A stretch of DNA of 64,000 nt from contig CM041292.1 in NCBI GenBank assembly GCA_023052935.1, positions 111,009,436 through 111,073,435 of the forward strand, in the 5' to 3' direction. Shown one piece after another: positions 33,150 through 44,851 of the stretch (positions are counted from its first letter, which is position 1; the number at the start of each line of letters is the position of its first letter). The translations under genes were made by a program, and so were the position numbers. The stretch is from Piezodorus guildinii. Its lineage: Eukaryota; Arthropoda; Insecta; Hemiptera; Pentatomidae. The notes below the pieces were generated by a model. That model was not told the origin of the DNA, made no database searches, and saw nothing but the letters and a program-made list of their open reading frames with translations.

Positions 33150-33950
33150 TAACTCCCGGGCGGAATCGGTAAGTCCTATAAAACTGAAATTTCATATTTA
33201 AGACAACTATACGCCCGAGACGTGACAAAACTTTTTTCATCAAAATAAGCTTATCAGAAGAGGCACTTTATACTTTATGCATTTTGCACCTTTTTTCGAT
33301 TTTCTCAAAAACGGTTCCGATGATTTTGATTAAACTCGCTATATCGATGTAAAATTTAATGGGCTTTAATATCATCTAGGTTTCATTGTGATTAAAATGG
33401 TCTGACAGGGCTTAAATGCCGATATTTTAAATTTTCTTCCCCTAAAGTACCTTTAATTTTGTAGAGTCAATAATAATAACTAGATTATCTTGTTAACGCT
33501 GATGAAAAACAGGTAAATACATAAATTTAATAAATTCGATACCCAACTAAAGGAGAAAACAGAAAAAAATATTTTTTCAATGCAATTTTTCGTTTTTGAA
33601 CATAAGAGCAGTAATATACATGCATGATATACCGTTGGAAAGCTTGAGATTTTAGAAAAAATATTATCTCATACACAATCAATTGATACAAGTGATTATT
33701 TTAGATAATAAGGTAATCGATTTTTATTAAAACACATGTTTTTTATAGAAATTCCATTTAATTAATTCTTTAATGATTTCACTCATTTTTGTATCAAACT
33801 GTATTTGAAAATTCTTTAATTTATTTTAAAAATGGAGGTAAGTGAAAGTTGTGTGTTGCTCGCACCAGATTTCTTTTATCCATCTCTTTGAAAATTCTTT
33901 CATCGATTTTAAAAATGGAGGTAAGTAAAAGTCGTGTATTGCCCGCACCA
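32958..33950 (-). repeat. ACTTTCACTTACC family copy, minus
   Basis: It runs from ACTTTCACTTACTATATATA to GGAGGTAAGTGAAAGTTGTG and TGTTGCTCGCACCAGA (about 33871), with a second partial end repeated to 33950. A TG array of about 62 bp lies at 33087-33148. Confidence 0.8.
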
Positions 33951-33959
33951 GATTTTTTA

Positions 33960-34718
33960 AATTTAGTTACACTTCGATAAACGTTAAAGAATTAAATTAA
34001 ATTTTGATATAAGAATTAAATTAAATTTTGATGGAAACATGTGTTTTTGAAAAATAATCTAACCATATAAATTATTATCTACAATAATTACTTAGCTTTA
34101 GACTCTTTTCGTCTTTCTGCAGTACGTTTTACTGCTTTGTATATATGATATAAATTTTCTAAAATCTTTTGTTTTACAATATATTATACATGTATATTAC
34201 TATCATGTTCAAAAACACAAAAATTATCTTAAACAAATTATTAGCTCTTTTCTCCTTTAGTTGATTATCAAATTCTTTCAACTCGTAAGTTTAGCCGTTT
34301 TTTTATCAATACTAAAAAGATGATAGGTCTAATTTTTTCTGAACGTATAAAATTAAAAATATCTCAGAGGAAGAAAAGTAAAAACATCGGTATTTAAGCC
34401 TAGTCTGGCTATTAAATTCAGAATGAAAACTAAATGATAATAAAGCTCATTGACTTTGACATCTATACAGCGACTTCCGGTCAGCCGATTTTAGTGAAGA
34501 AGTCGCTGTAACATCTCAGGCGTATTGTTGTCTTAAAGATGAAATTTCATTTTCGTGCTAGACTTACGACACACACACACACAAACAGACCTTTTTGCGT
34601 GACTAGGTTATTTGGTCTGGAACCTAAAACGCTTCCGTTGAAAAGTGGAATTCGTAAATCTTCACGATCGCAATACTTTCCCTTACTATATATTTCATTT
34701 ATTGGTGTAAGTGAAAAT
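33960..34718 (+). repeat. ACTTTCACTTACC family copy, plus
   Basis: The family interior in plus orientation includes ACACACACACACACA at about 34568, the CAGACCTTTTTGCG block and GATCGCAATACTTTCCC, and ends TGTAAGTGAAAATAA. The left terminus is shared with the tail-to-tail neighbour. Confidence 0.7.
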
Positions 34719-35240
34719 AAAAACGCTGCAAATTATTACTCAATAGTTTATTATTTCCAAATAATTATATTAGAATATAACAATTACTAAGATTTTTTGC
34801 CAATTAGCTTATATGTATAGCAATATATTAATTAAAGGAAAACGGCTAATCACCGCCTTCAAGCTCAAAAGCTATACTCTGCTATTTTTTAATCGATTTC
34901 AATGATTCTTTTTTATGTTTTGCTGGGACTTTTTTTTTTTTTTAAGTTGGAAAAGGAATTTAAATTAAATTAAAAAAAATATTTCTTACCTTTTTTCCCT
35001 CTTTTATATATTTTATACACAAATGCAGGTGGTGATAACCTTAGGATTTGACACGAAACAATAAAACCAATAGCGTAATGCTTAGGATATGAATATACAC
35101 AACTACATTGTAAATTTTAAGCAGCTATTAACAACTAAACCCGATTTTGATATATGTCTACATTCTTAATTGATTAAGACGAATCAATGTCGATATCCAA
35201 ATTGATAATTGATTGTGTTAAAAAACGATGGCGGGTACGT
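34719..35240. other. 5' flank of the 35.36-kb exon; dispersed repeat fragment
   Basis: 34845-34925 matches the repeat at 24018-24110. The remainder is AT-rich without features. Confidence 0.4.
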
Positions 35241-35361
35241 GGCGCTCCTTACGATCGACAAGACGACTATTAGTACTGTTTGTTGGTAGCTAGTGGTGAC
35301 GCGTTAGGTTATAAACATGAACTATTTCTTATCGTTTTGATGTAGTTAGTAGTTAAAGGGA
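35241..35361 (+). promoter_or_regulatory. Probable 5' UTR/promoter of the 35.36-kb gene, with a short upstream ORF
   Basis: GC content rises from about 35225 (GGCGGGTACGTGGCGCTCC). An upstream ATG at 35317 opens a 7-codon frame closing with TGA at 35338-35340, just before the main ATG. A TATTAGTACTG segment resembles arthropod initiators, but the start site cannot be fixed. Confidence 0.35.
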
Positions 35362-35501
35362 ATGATGCAGTGCTACTACGGGGTGACCATGTCCCCCGGC
35401 CTGGAAAGCAACTTGTCTAAACAGAAATCCAAGACTTCTGCCTATTCCTACCAGAGCATACCGAAGCAACTCCCCTGGGACAAGCCCAAGTACCGCCCTA
35501 C
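35362..35501 (+). CDS. First coding exon of an unrecognised plus-strand gene
   Basis: ATG ATG at 35362 opens a frame of 46 codons plus two bases, ending at AC/GTGAGT (donor at 35502). The peptide starts MMQCYYGVTMSPGLESNLSK and ends SIPKQLPWDKPKYRPT. Codon use and GC content are far above the surroundings, and the donor is strong. No signal peptide or membrane segment is visible. I do not recognise the family, and no downstream exon was found in the following 28 kb, which is mostly repeats, so a long first intron is likely. Confidence 0.65.
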
Positions 35502-35809
35502 GTGAGTACCATTTCTCACACTAACATCAAATTATATTTATCATTAGGTTGACCCTGTATTATATTTCTTTTCAAACTGGTAATATTATCCATCTTGAAA
35601 ATACGATTTTTCAGCTTTCTACACATTCTAAGTAATAAACTACTGTTTTTTTTTCTATTTACTCGTACTAATTATACTTGCTGCAGACCAGTCCTTAACA
35701 GGCTTAAACTATTTAAATCTTCACTGTTCAAAATTTAATATATTCTTAATTATTATTTTATGAATTGATTTAAGAGTTTTCAATTAAACAACATACTGAA
35801 TATCAGAAA
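35502..35809 (+). other. Start of the long first intron
   Basis: Begins GTGAGTACC; AT-rich without other features. Confidence 0.4.
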
Positions 35810-36505
35810 CGAGAAGTCGAACGAATCTGAAATTTCATTCTTAAGACAACTTAAAGCCCGAGATGTTTCTGAAATATTTTCATCAAAATCAGGTTACCAA
35901 AAGTGTCACTTTAGATCATGAATTTTACACATTTTCTCAAAAATGCATGTCAAAAACGATTTTGATCAAACTCTCTATATTGTTGCAAAATTTATTGGAC
36001 TTATTTCATTAGAATATTGTAATAGGGCTTAAATGCCAAAATTTCGAAAGTCTACCTCTAAAGTAGGTAGGTAGGTAGGTAAGGTGTTTAAGGGCGATAA
36101 ATTTCTAGATTATTACGCCCGTACCTCTAAAGTATCTTCAATTTTCTCGATTCGTAATGATAACCATTTCACAATTTTATCATTGATAATACCCAGATAG
36201 TTACCAAATATAAAATAATGCGGCAAGCAAGTGAAGTAGAAAACAGCAGACATTTTTTTCCAGGTTAATTTTGTTTTTCGCTGATAAGATTAGTAAAATA
36301 GGCAGCTAAATAAATCGTTGAAAAGCGATAGATTTTAGAGAAAATAATTGTATAATACTAGTATAAGGTATAGAGAGTGATAAAAAGTGTATAGAATAAA
36401 GTGACTGTTGTAATATTTTAATCGTTTCTCAAATCTAACTTAATTTAGAAATAGATTTTAACTACAAAGGTAAGTATAGTCGTGTGTTGCGCTCACCATA
36501 TTTTT
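35810..36505 (-). repeat. ACTTTCACTTACC family copy, diverged
   Basis: It shares GAAATTTCATTCTTAAGACA, the CCCGAGATGT block and GGCTTAAATGCC, and ends AAGGTAAGTATAGTCGTGTG then TTGCGCTCACCA. A (TAGG)n run lies at 36067-36081. Confidence 0.65.
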
Positions 36506-36734
36506 AATATGGTAATAGTATTACAATGTTTTTTTAAAGATATATCAAAAGCAGGAAGTTACCCTCATAGCTGTAGAACATTTTGGGGTAATGTCAGATT
36601 AATTTGGAAGTATTAAAAGTGAACCATCTCATAAGGAAAAGAGTGAAATAATTTAGCAGCCTTGTTAGAATACAAATAGCATACATTTATGAATTAAGTT
36701 CCAATTAGTCCGATAATGAACTGATTTTTATTAA

Positions 36735-37390
36735 AAGTATCGCGATCGTCAAAGTTTTCTAATTCGAGTTTTCACCGAAAATACACGTTTTAAGGTCTCC
36801 TGTGTCCAAGTAGTCCATGTCTCTCATAAAAGTTTGGTGTGAGTGTGTGAGTGACTGTGTCTGTGTGTGTGAGATGGTGGTAGATCTAGCTCCAAACGAT
36901 AAGTTTTATAAAACTGAAATTTTATATTTCAGGAGCAAAAAGGCCTGGGTTGTTACAGCAACTTAAAAAAAAAAAAATCGACGTATCAGGAAAGGCAATT
37001 GATGCTATGAATTTTCCACATTTTTACAATTTTATCAACAGCTGTATCGTTTTGATTAAATTTACTATATCGATGTAAAATTGAATGGGCTTTAATATAA
37101 TGTAGGTTTCATTATGATTGAAATGGTCTGACAGGACTTTTTTTTTTTTTTTTTTCCGGACATAAGGATACTAATATGTATTATCTTATATAAAATCTTT
37201 TGGAAGGTAATGTTAACTGACGAACAAGGGATAAACTTAAGTGATTATCGTACATAAACATTTTTATTGTTATAATTATTAATATAAAATATATGTTTCC
37301 AAAAAAAAATTGAATATTCTTCTTTAAACTTATTTCTAATCTGACTTCATTTATTAGTTCTTAAATTGATTTTGCCTTACTCATGGCTAC
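36735..37390 (-). repeat. ACTTTCACTTACC family copy, diverged
   Basis: It contains GTATCGCGATCGTCAAAG, AAAATACACGTTTTAAGGTC, a TG-rich segment at 36837-36875, TATATCGATGTAAAATT and GTCTGACAGGACTT. The end is replaced near 37390 by a LINE fragment. Confidence 0.6.
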
Positions 37391-37680
37391 CTCATGGCCA
37401 GAGAAGCCGCACCAAAGTGTCAGCATTGCGATGCCAATTTAACCATTAAACATATCATCGAAGAATGTCCTAATTACACGAGGATTATGGCAAAGCATGA
37501 AGTACCACGCTCCCTTACAGAAGTATTAAGCGACCGTGAAGATGTAAATTCCAAAATTCTAAATGCATTAAAAGAACTCTGTACAATTCAATGTAAATAT
37601 TGAAATAGGGCGATGATAACCGATTATGATGTTTTTCGCCCACAAAAATCTAATAAATAAAATAAATAAATTGATTTTAA
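37391..37680 (+). pseudogene. LINE C-terminal tail fragment with A-rich end
   Basis: The frame 37394-37603 has a zinc motif (CQHCDANLTIKHIIEECPNY) typical of the extreme C-terminus of jockey/R1-type LINEs, followed by about 60 bp and an AATAAATAAAATAAATAAA tail. The 5' part is missing, as in most LINE insertions. Confidence 0.7.
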
Positions 37681-38301
37681 CACACGAATTTCACTTAATT
37701 CAATTGTTAAAATCAATTCAAGAACTGATAAAAAGGGTTAGAGAAAAACAATTTAAAAGTATTATACTCACTATCGTTTGAAACATATGTTTTAGATTAA
37801 ATAATATAACAATAGTTATATTATTAGACTAGCTGTGACCCGCAGCTTTGCTCGCTAATATTGCATTTCGTATTAATTTATGAGCGTTTATGGTAAGAGT
37901 GGCTATAATAAATGTCAACTATCAGCTACTCTTTGTTATTATTTAAAGCCCGATCTAGACTTCTTCCTGTCAAATTCACAATAGCGAACCAGTAGAAGTA
38001 GTTATACCCATAATCACTTAATATGTAAAAATAATCGTCACAAACCGTTGGCAACCTAAAAGTGAATTATTGATATTTGTCGGCGAAACCTTACACCTGA
38101 ATCACTCGCGTTTTTTTAGAATTCATAAATAATGTTCTATTATGTTTTTGAAACTAATATTTTTTTAGCCAATTGAAATAATTAAAAAAACAAAAAAACA
38201 ATTGAATGTATTTTCATATATTAAGTTAAAAAAAAAAAAAAAAAAAATGTATTTTCATAGGAACCTACACACGAAACAGATATGAAATGCAATATGCTTT
38301 A

Positions 38302-38512
38302 GCCTGGTGCCCTTAAGATTTTTTAATGGGAGTAAAAAAATCCTTGGTTATACCCTCCTTCGAAGGGGACGTAAAATTGTGGTCCCAAGCCTTTGCTATG
38401 TCATGAACTCGTTTAACTTCTCTACCCTAACTAAACTTGGATAGGCAAAAATTAGTCATCATACGATTAGCCATAGTAGTATAAAAGTGACGTTAAACGA
38501 ATAGATAACAAC
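38302..38512 (+). mobile_element. SINE fragment carried inside the Helitron-like element
   Basis: It matches the 32.6-kb SINE body from TTTTTTAATGGGAGTAAAAA to GACGTTAAACGAATA, without the tRNA head. The equivalent fragment is at 46139-46355 in the other copy, so it was present before the two copies separated. Confidence 0.7.
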
Positions 38513-39065
38513 TATTAAAAATATTTGTTTTAAAATCCTTGTGCCTTAGCTAATACATACATATTAAGACAATTTTACGTTCAGGTTGTTAGAAATTCGA
38601 TATTTAAAATGAGTACTTATAATTTTTTAGGAGACGTTTAGTTTTTGTGTCATTCAAAAAAAAATTTTGTAAAAGGTTTTAGACCTTTCAACCACCTGTA
38701 AGTCGAATATTTTCAATCCCAGCCTTTTTGCATATCTAGACACTAAGACGAACCTCCAGGAAAAATTGTATCTTCACAACCATAGTCGTTTTTTAGATAC
38801 TGCGATGACCAGAAAATTGAGTGGTACTTTCTTTTATGAATATAGACATACAGCTAATAAAAGTTAAAATGATTAAATTAATAGTTCTGATAATTATACT
38901 CGGATAAATCAAAAGAAGCAATAAATTATTTAAATTTATTAATGTATATGCTTCAAGGTAATAATCATTAAAGTTAAAAATGAATTTAGAAATAAAACAT
39001 GACTTTAGAAATAAAACATGACTTATATAATAATATAGATTGATATAAATATAGGCTGCGGAATT

Positions 39066-39210
39066 CCGCGTTGTTTGTTTATTTATTTATTTATTTAACG
39101 TCACTTTATGCTACTATGGCTAATCGGACGATGCTATAGTGGGAGTCCTAAATTTTGCCTATTTTGCCAGGTTTTATTAGGAAAGGGATCTTTAACGAGT
39201 ACCTGTTTTT
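39066..39210 (-). mobile_element. SINE 3' fragment
   Basis: It begins GTTTGTTTATTTATTTA and AACGTCACTTTATGCTACTA, and ends at AACGAGTACCTG. This is the SINE tail and central body only. It is absent from the corresponding place in the 44.85-46.68-kb copy. Confidence 0.7.
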
Positions 39211-39773
39211 AAACAGAAGCCGCGAGCTAAGTAATTTCGCAACTGAATAATAAAACGCATTTCCCGCCTTTAACCGGGACTTTATTACTTCCTGGATTTC
39301 ATTTTTGCTTGTTACCAGTGAGCTTAAATACTTGAATTTCTCTACGTGTTCAAAAGTATGCCCTGATATATCAATATCACTGAGATTGCCACCGTTTCTG
39401 CTACTAATAATGTATTTCGTCTTATCGGTATTTAATTCGAGTCCTATTATTTAACGGTTTTTATTAACACACTTGTATTTATTTGTATAGATTCCGTGTC
39501 TTCCCCTAGCAGTACCAAATCATCGGCGTTTCCCAGAACCGGAATTTTATCAACCAGATTTAAACCTTTCTCGGTCTACATCACCTTTTCTTTGACATTC
39601 TGAAGCGACTTCGCCTGCGTCAATTTCTGTTATTATGATCTCCATTAAGAAGTTTTTAAAAGAATATATTTTAAAGTACTTTCGCGTAAATGACAGTTTT
39701 ATTTTCTTGTGGCAGAAGAACATAATGATTTTCTCCGCAACCCGTAAATCGAGTCCTACGTATTTAAATGTTT

Positions 39774-40045
39774 ACACCTGTGATTGTTTGTTTGTTTATT
39801 TATTTAACGTCACTTTATGCTACTATGGCTAATCGGACGATGCTACAGTGGGAGTCCTAAATTTTGCCTATCCAGGTTTTATTAGGATAGGGATCTTTAA
39901 CGAGTACCTGACATCGCACAGGCTCGGGACCACCTTTTAACGTCCCCTCCGAAGGACGGCGTAACTAAGGATTTTTTACTCCCATTAAAAAATCCTAGGA
40001 CCACCTGCGGATTTGAACCCGTGACCTTTGGCAACACCTGTGATT
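39774..40045 (-). mobile_element. SINE with 12-bp target duplication, tRNA head truncated
   Basis: The insert 39786-40033 matches the 32.6-kb SINE on the minus strand from the T-arm (CGGATTTGAACCCGTGACC on the plus strand) to the AAAC tail. The target duplication ACACCTGTGATT is at 39774-39785 and 40034-40045. The other Helitron-like copy is uninterrupted here, so the SINE came later. Confidence 0.85.
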
Positions 40046-40312
40046 TATTAATTGTTACGAAAAAAGATAAATTAACGGGAAATTGAATTATTTTTAAATT
40101 AAAAGGTAAATCATTTGGAAACATTGGGATGCGAGGTTTTTCCCCCCTAATTTTCCCCGTTTCCTCCCGATTTTCCACTGATTCTTCTATTGATTGCAGC
40201 GTGATGTTATATAGCCTATAACTTTCCTCGATAAATGGACTATCCAACCCAAAAAGAATTTTTCAATTCGAACCAGTAGTTTCTGAGATTAGCGCGTTCA
40301 AAAAAACAAACT

Positions 40313-40660
40313 TATATGATTCACCTACCTTACTATTCTGATGTTCGGAAAAAAGTATGTTTTTTTTTCTCCTTTAGTTCCTTTTAGTTCTCCTTGTCCC
40401 ATTCATTCAACTTGTTCATTTAGCCTTTTTTTATACTAATAAGATAAAAAGTTTTTCCCCCTATCTAATCCAGAATCCACAAAATTAAAGATATTTTAGA
40501 AGAAGAAATTATAAATATCGCTATTCAAGCCCTGTCAGACTATTTATACCCATGGAAGTGGCTTCATCAGTAAAAGGCTGGCCCAACTTGGTCCATTGGT
40601 TTTAACCTCATAACCTCCAGATTTTACTACCTCAGGATAAGGTGTAATTCCATTATTTCA
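40313..40660. other. Fragment resembling the ACTTTCACTTACC family interior
   Basis: 40370-40560 contains blocks seen in the family (TTAAAGATATTTTAGAAGAA, then CGCTATTCAAGCCCTGTCAGA). The ends are not present. Confidence 0.5.
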
Positions 40661-41108
40661 GTTTTATTAGTATACATGCAACAACCAACAGAATCATCTG
40701 AAGAACATGAAAACCAACGTTTTTATCATGAACTTGAACAATGTATCGAAACTGTCCACGAGCTGATGTTAAGACTGTGATTCGGGACTTCAATACCCAG
40801 ATAGGAAAGGAACCACAATACAGACCCACTACGGGTCCAATGCAGCATCCAAAATGTCACAAATTAGAATGGACAGAGAACTGTAAACTTTGATACTTCA
40901 AAATACATGTTAGTTGGAAGTTCCAGGTTTCCACAGAAGAAAATACACCCGGCAACATGGCAATCTAACGACGGAATGACTTGCAACCAATTTGACCATC
41001 TACTGATGTCGTCCATACACATTTCAAGTCTCCAGGATGTCAGAGTATACAGAGGTGCAAAAATAGACTCCTATTGCAATCACTACTTCACAATTAATCG
41101 CCAGAATT
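40661..41108 (+). pseudogene. LINE endonuclease (APE-type) relic
   Basis: Read in broken frames, the segment carries V-I-R-D-F-N-T-Q-I-G near 40775, where G-D-F-N is usual, then VGSSRFPQKKIHPATWQS and NQFDHLLMSS with DVRVYRG (40907-41108). These are typical of the apurinic-type endonuclease of RTE-like LINEs. The usual catalytic D-H near the end is damaged. Confidence 0.65.
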
Positions 41109-41657
41109 AGAGCTCATCATCAGCGTTCTATTCCTCTTTCTATAATAGATCCCATTCCCACACACAATTCATTCGTCATTTTTTATTTTTGTGTGTGTGT
41201 GTGTATTTTTGTGTGTTTCACACATCAACAAATATTAAAAATTACCTCCCAAACAACCTCCTGGCCACGATCCTATCACATCCTACATTCTAAAACAGCC
41301 CGCAAGAAAATCTATGCCCTTAACTCACTACTTCTTATCCTTACCTTCTCAATTCTTCTCTCAAATGTACTTTCTTCACATCAGTTCCTATTTCTCTGAT
41401 AGAACCTTCTAAGTAAACCATGTAACTCTCTTATCAACATTTTCGCTTCGGTAGTATTTTAGGCCCAGTTCTTTATAAAGTACGTACAGCTGGTATTTCA
41501 TCCTAACACGGTCATCAGTACTTATGCCGCTGCAACATGTTTGTTATCCGTAGATGTTCAACCAACTATTGCGCCCCAAATCCATTATTTACACATTGTA
41601 TTCATTGAGCAATGATGTCAAAAGTAGAGAATTGAAATACTTTTTTTAAATTGTATC
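41109..41657 (+). pseudogene. Older jockey-type LINE, 5' segment of an interrupted copy
   Basis: Blocks parallel to the younger copy appear in order but with many stops: AACCTCCTGGCCACGATCC (compare 41717), TCTGATAGAACCTTCTAAGT, and ATTTTAGGCCCAGTTCTTTA. It stops at the target site AAATTGTATC and resumes after the younger insertion at 43218. Confidence 0.7.
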
Positions 41658-43207
41658 ATTCCACCCATCAGAAATTATCAGCATCATTCAAAAATTACCG
41701 TCCAAAAAAGCACCTGGTCACGACCTCATCACATCCCGTATCCTAAAACAGCTCCCTAGAAAAGCCATACTCCTTCTTACCTATGTATACAATGCCACAC
41801 TCCGTTCCACCTACTTTCCCGTTACATGGAAACTGTCCATTATCAAAATGATACCAAAACCCAAAAAGCCTCTAGAAAACCCATCTTCCTACCGTCCTAT
41901 CTCTCTTTTGCCCATTATGGGCAAAATTCTAGAAAAACTCCTCCTAAAACGTTTATATCCAATCCTAGATCTCAACCACGTGATTCCTGACCACCAGTTT
42001 GGATTTCGGACATCCCATTCTACTATACAACAGTGTCACCGTGTGGTGGATGTCATTTCTTCCACATTGGAGCGCGGAATGTATTGCACTGGAGCCTTTC
42101 TTGACGTTGAACAGGCTTTTGATCGAGTTTGGCACCCAGGACTGCTATATAAACTCCGGAAATTCCTCTCTCCTACATACTTCCTAATTATTCATTCTTA
42201 CCTCTCAGATAGAACTTTCAAAGTCAACCATAATCTTTCATACTCATCCATATTTTCTCAGTCCGCAGGTGTACCTCAGGGTAGCATCATAGGCCCAATC
42301 CTTTATTCCGTTTATACAGCTGACATTCCTATTCATCCTAGCACTGTTCTCACTACTTACGCTGATAAACACATGTGTGTTATCCGTAAGTAGTGACCCA
42401 ACGGTTGCATCACAATTCCTACAGTCTCACATCCAATCCATTGAAGAATGGTGTCATAACTGGAGAATTAAAATCAATCCAAATAAATCCCATCAAATTA
42501 CCTTTACCCTTCGCCGCAAGCCTATGAATACCTGTCCTACTGTAACCTTTGGCAACATTCCATTAATCTCCGTTGAACAGATCCGCTACCTTGGACTCCA
42601 TCTAGACAAGCGCCTTACTTGGAATCCTCACACTAGACTGAAACGACAAGAAACTGCCTGCAGATACCGCTTACTACAACACTTACTAGACAAACGTTCA
42701 AAACTCTCTATTCACTACAAAAGACTCATTTACATCACGATTATCCGACCTATTTGGACCTATGGCATTGAGCTATGGGGGTCCACTAAACTATCAAACT
42801 CCTCCCGCATCCAATCCTTGCAATCCAAAATCCTACGAAAAATCCTCAATGCTCCTTACTTTGTAACTAATAAACTCATCCATAGAGACCTAAATATCCC
42901 ACTGGTTGCAGACTTGGCCCGCGATAGATACACCTCCTTTAATTCCAAACTACCTGCCCACTCAAACCCGCTTGTCCGTAACCTCTCATCTACATCTATT
43001 CCCGGTAATCCTCCGAGGCGCCTGAAAAGACGGTGGCCTCGAGACCTGCTCATGAAATAAACTTTGAAGTACTACCACTGGGTAGATTCTTTACATGTCT
43101 ATTCATGCCTGTTATTGTAATTCAGCCATTTTACTTATTGTATTTGTATATACAGTTGTAAAAAACAATAAAATATATTATAAAAAATAAAAAAAATAAA
43201 AAAAAAA
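41658..43207 (+). mobile_element. Jockey-type LINE, 5'-truncated, inserted into an older relative
   Basis: The insert is flanked by AAATTGTATC at 41648-41657 and 43208-43217. It ends with a long A-rich tail (43158-43207) as expected for target-primed insertion. It carries most of the reverse transcriptase and C-terminal region but no ORF1 or endonuclease, so it is 5'-truncated. Confidence 0.88.
41848..43060 (+). pseudogene. Jockey-clade reverse transcriptase, frameshifted at the catalytic YADD
   Basis: The first frame (41848-42393) has SSYRPISLLPIMGKILEKLL, HQFGFRTSHSTIQQ, the catalytic-aspartate block AFLDVEQAFDRVWH and SAGVPQGSIIGPILYSVYTA, reaching T-T-Y-A-D at 42355-42369. At the following codon an extra base and a substitution destroy the second half of the YADD motif. 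The remaining protein continues in the frame 42377-43060 (PNKSHQITF, RYLGLHLDKRLTWNPH, RPIWTYGIELWG). Without the two aspartates of YADD the enzyme cannot function. Confidence 0.88.
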
Positions 43208-43217
43208 AAATTGTATC

Positions 43218-43625
43218 AAACCTATGACAGCATATCCCACTATAACCTTTAGAAATATTCCACTTGAACATATCGAGACAACCAACTCCTTCTTGACAAA
43301 TGTGTTACTTTAAATCCTAAAACGAAAAGAAACTGCTCGAAGATACTAATTACTTCAACATATATTTGTCAAAAGCTCAAAACTTCCCGTCTATTTTCCA
43401 ATCCTTGCAACCAAGGTGGCTCTCACCTTATCACCAATGAAACCACCCACAAAGACCTGAATATCCCACTAGTTTTAGCCTTTGCCTGAAGATATAACTT
43501 CTTTAATTCCAAACTACCATACCACTCAAACCTACTTGTCCGTAACCCCTCATTTCGATCCGTTTCAAACCGTAGTTTCTTCACAAGAGTTTATCACGCC
43601 CATAATTGTAATTTTGCAATTTCAC
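43218..43625 (+). pseudogene. Older jockey-type LINE, 3' segment
   Basis: It resumes the older copy after the insertion: CATATCCCACTATAACCTTT (compare 42537-42550), AGAAACTGCTCGAAGATACT (compare 42648), and AATATCCCACTAGTTTTAGC (compare 42892). Numerous indels. It ends near 43625. Confidence 0.75.
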
Positions 43626-43639
43626 TTGTAATTATTTTA

Positions 43640-44445
43640 CTTTTACTCACCTATATATGAAATACGTAGTGAAGCACGCCAATAGTATTGCGATCGTGAA
43701 AAATTTCGATTTCTAGTTTTCGACATCTAGTGTGGGAAGTATAGCACGGAAACGAAAAGTCGTACGAAACTGAAATTTCAGACTTAAAACCACTATGACA
43801 ATAATTATACCAGCGTTTTCACGAAAACCAACTGACCGGAAGTGCCATTTCATAAAATGCATTTTGCACCTTTTTACGATTTATCAAAAACAGCTCTAAC
43901 GATTTTGATTAAACTCGCTATAACGATGTAAAATTTAAGGGGCTTTCATATGATGTAGGTTTCATTCAGATTGAAATATCGTTATAGGGCTAAAATGCCA
44001 ATGTTTGGAATTTTCTTTCTCTTCGAAAAAATAAAACATACCATCTTATTAGAGTTGGTAGAAAAAGGTTAATTATACAAGTTGTTCGAATCAAGTTACA
44101 GGAAAAAGAGCTGACTTTTTTAAAAATGTAATTTTAAGTATTTTCAACAAAGAACAGTAACATAGATGTATAATATGCCGCTGGAAAGCTAAAGGTTTTA
44201 GGAAAAATCTGATATACAAAGCTGTAAAATGTAATGCAGAAAGACAAAAAGAATGTAAATTTAAGTGATTATTGTGAATAATAATTTATATTGTTGGATT
44301 ATTTAATCTAAAATACAAGTTTCCATCGAAGTCAATTTAATTCTTTAAAGTTTTTTCAAGCCTGATTTCATTTACAAATTCTAAAATTGATTTTATTAAC
44401 AGGGGTAAGTTAAAGTCGTATGTAGTGCGCACTGGATTTTTATAA
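43640..44445 (-). repeat. ACTTTCACTTACC family copy, minus
   Basis: It starts TTTTACTCACCTATATATGA and GTATTGCGATCGTGAAAAA, and ends AGGGGTAAGTTAAAGTCGTA then TGTAGTGCGCACTGGA. Internal blocks are in family order; the CA/TG microsatellite is deleted in this copy. Confidence 0.75.
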
Positions 44446-44851
44446 TTCATTATAAATATGAATAAAATATATTTTTTTAAATAAACAAAAACCTTTAGTT
44501 CTTACATTTGACGAATGAAATTAAGAGATGTTGACAAACTACAAAATCCAGAAAACTCCAGGTATTCAGTGGTAAAACTAAATAAGCACACAACAGAAAA
44601 TCCAAAAATATTATATTTACTTAAATTAAAAATATCTACTGAAACTGAAATGACTAAATATTCATGGGTTTATTAGGAACACTTAATGTTTATTACCACA
44701 TCTTAATGTGTATGGATAGGTGACTATATTGGGTTCATCAATACTTAAGCGTTGATAGTGTGACCTGCATATGCAGCATGCCAACGAACCATAGAAACTA
44801 AGACTCAAAGCCAAATGCAGTGCTACTATTTTGGGCATTATTTTAGTATAA
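44446..44851. other. Non-coding stretch, nothing recognised
   Basis: AT-rich; no features seen. Confidence 0.4.

Larger units (their letters stand above)
37829..40312 (-). mobile_element. Helitron-like element, minus copy with later SINE insertions
   Basis: It is the inverted counterpart of 44852-46683. Read on the minus strand its 3' end is GCGAGCAAAGCTGCGGGTCA then CAGCTAG, followed by T. This gives an AGCTG/CAGCT hairpin and the CTAG end expected for Helitrons. The 5' end is diverged: matching sequence stops near 40311. Passengers shared with the other copy are a SINE piece (38302-38512), a conserved block (38640-38850) and a LINE reverse-transcriptase piece (39240-39600). Private insertions are SINEs near 39066-39210 and at 39786-40033. 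Confidence 0.65.

Noticed and set aside
33043..33243. Thr-His repeat protein from the TG/CA array
   Set aside because: It is a translation of a microsatellite inside a dispersed non-coding repeat.
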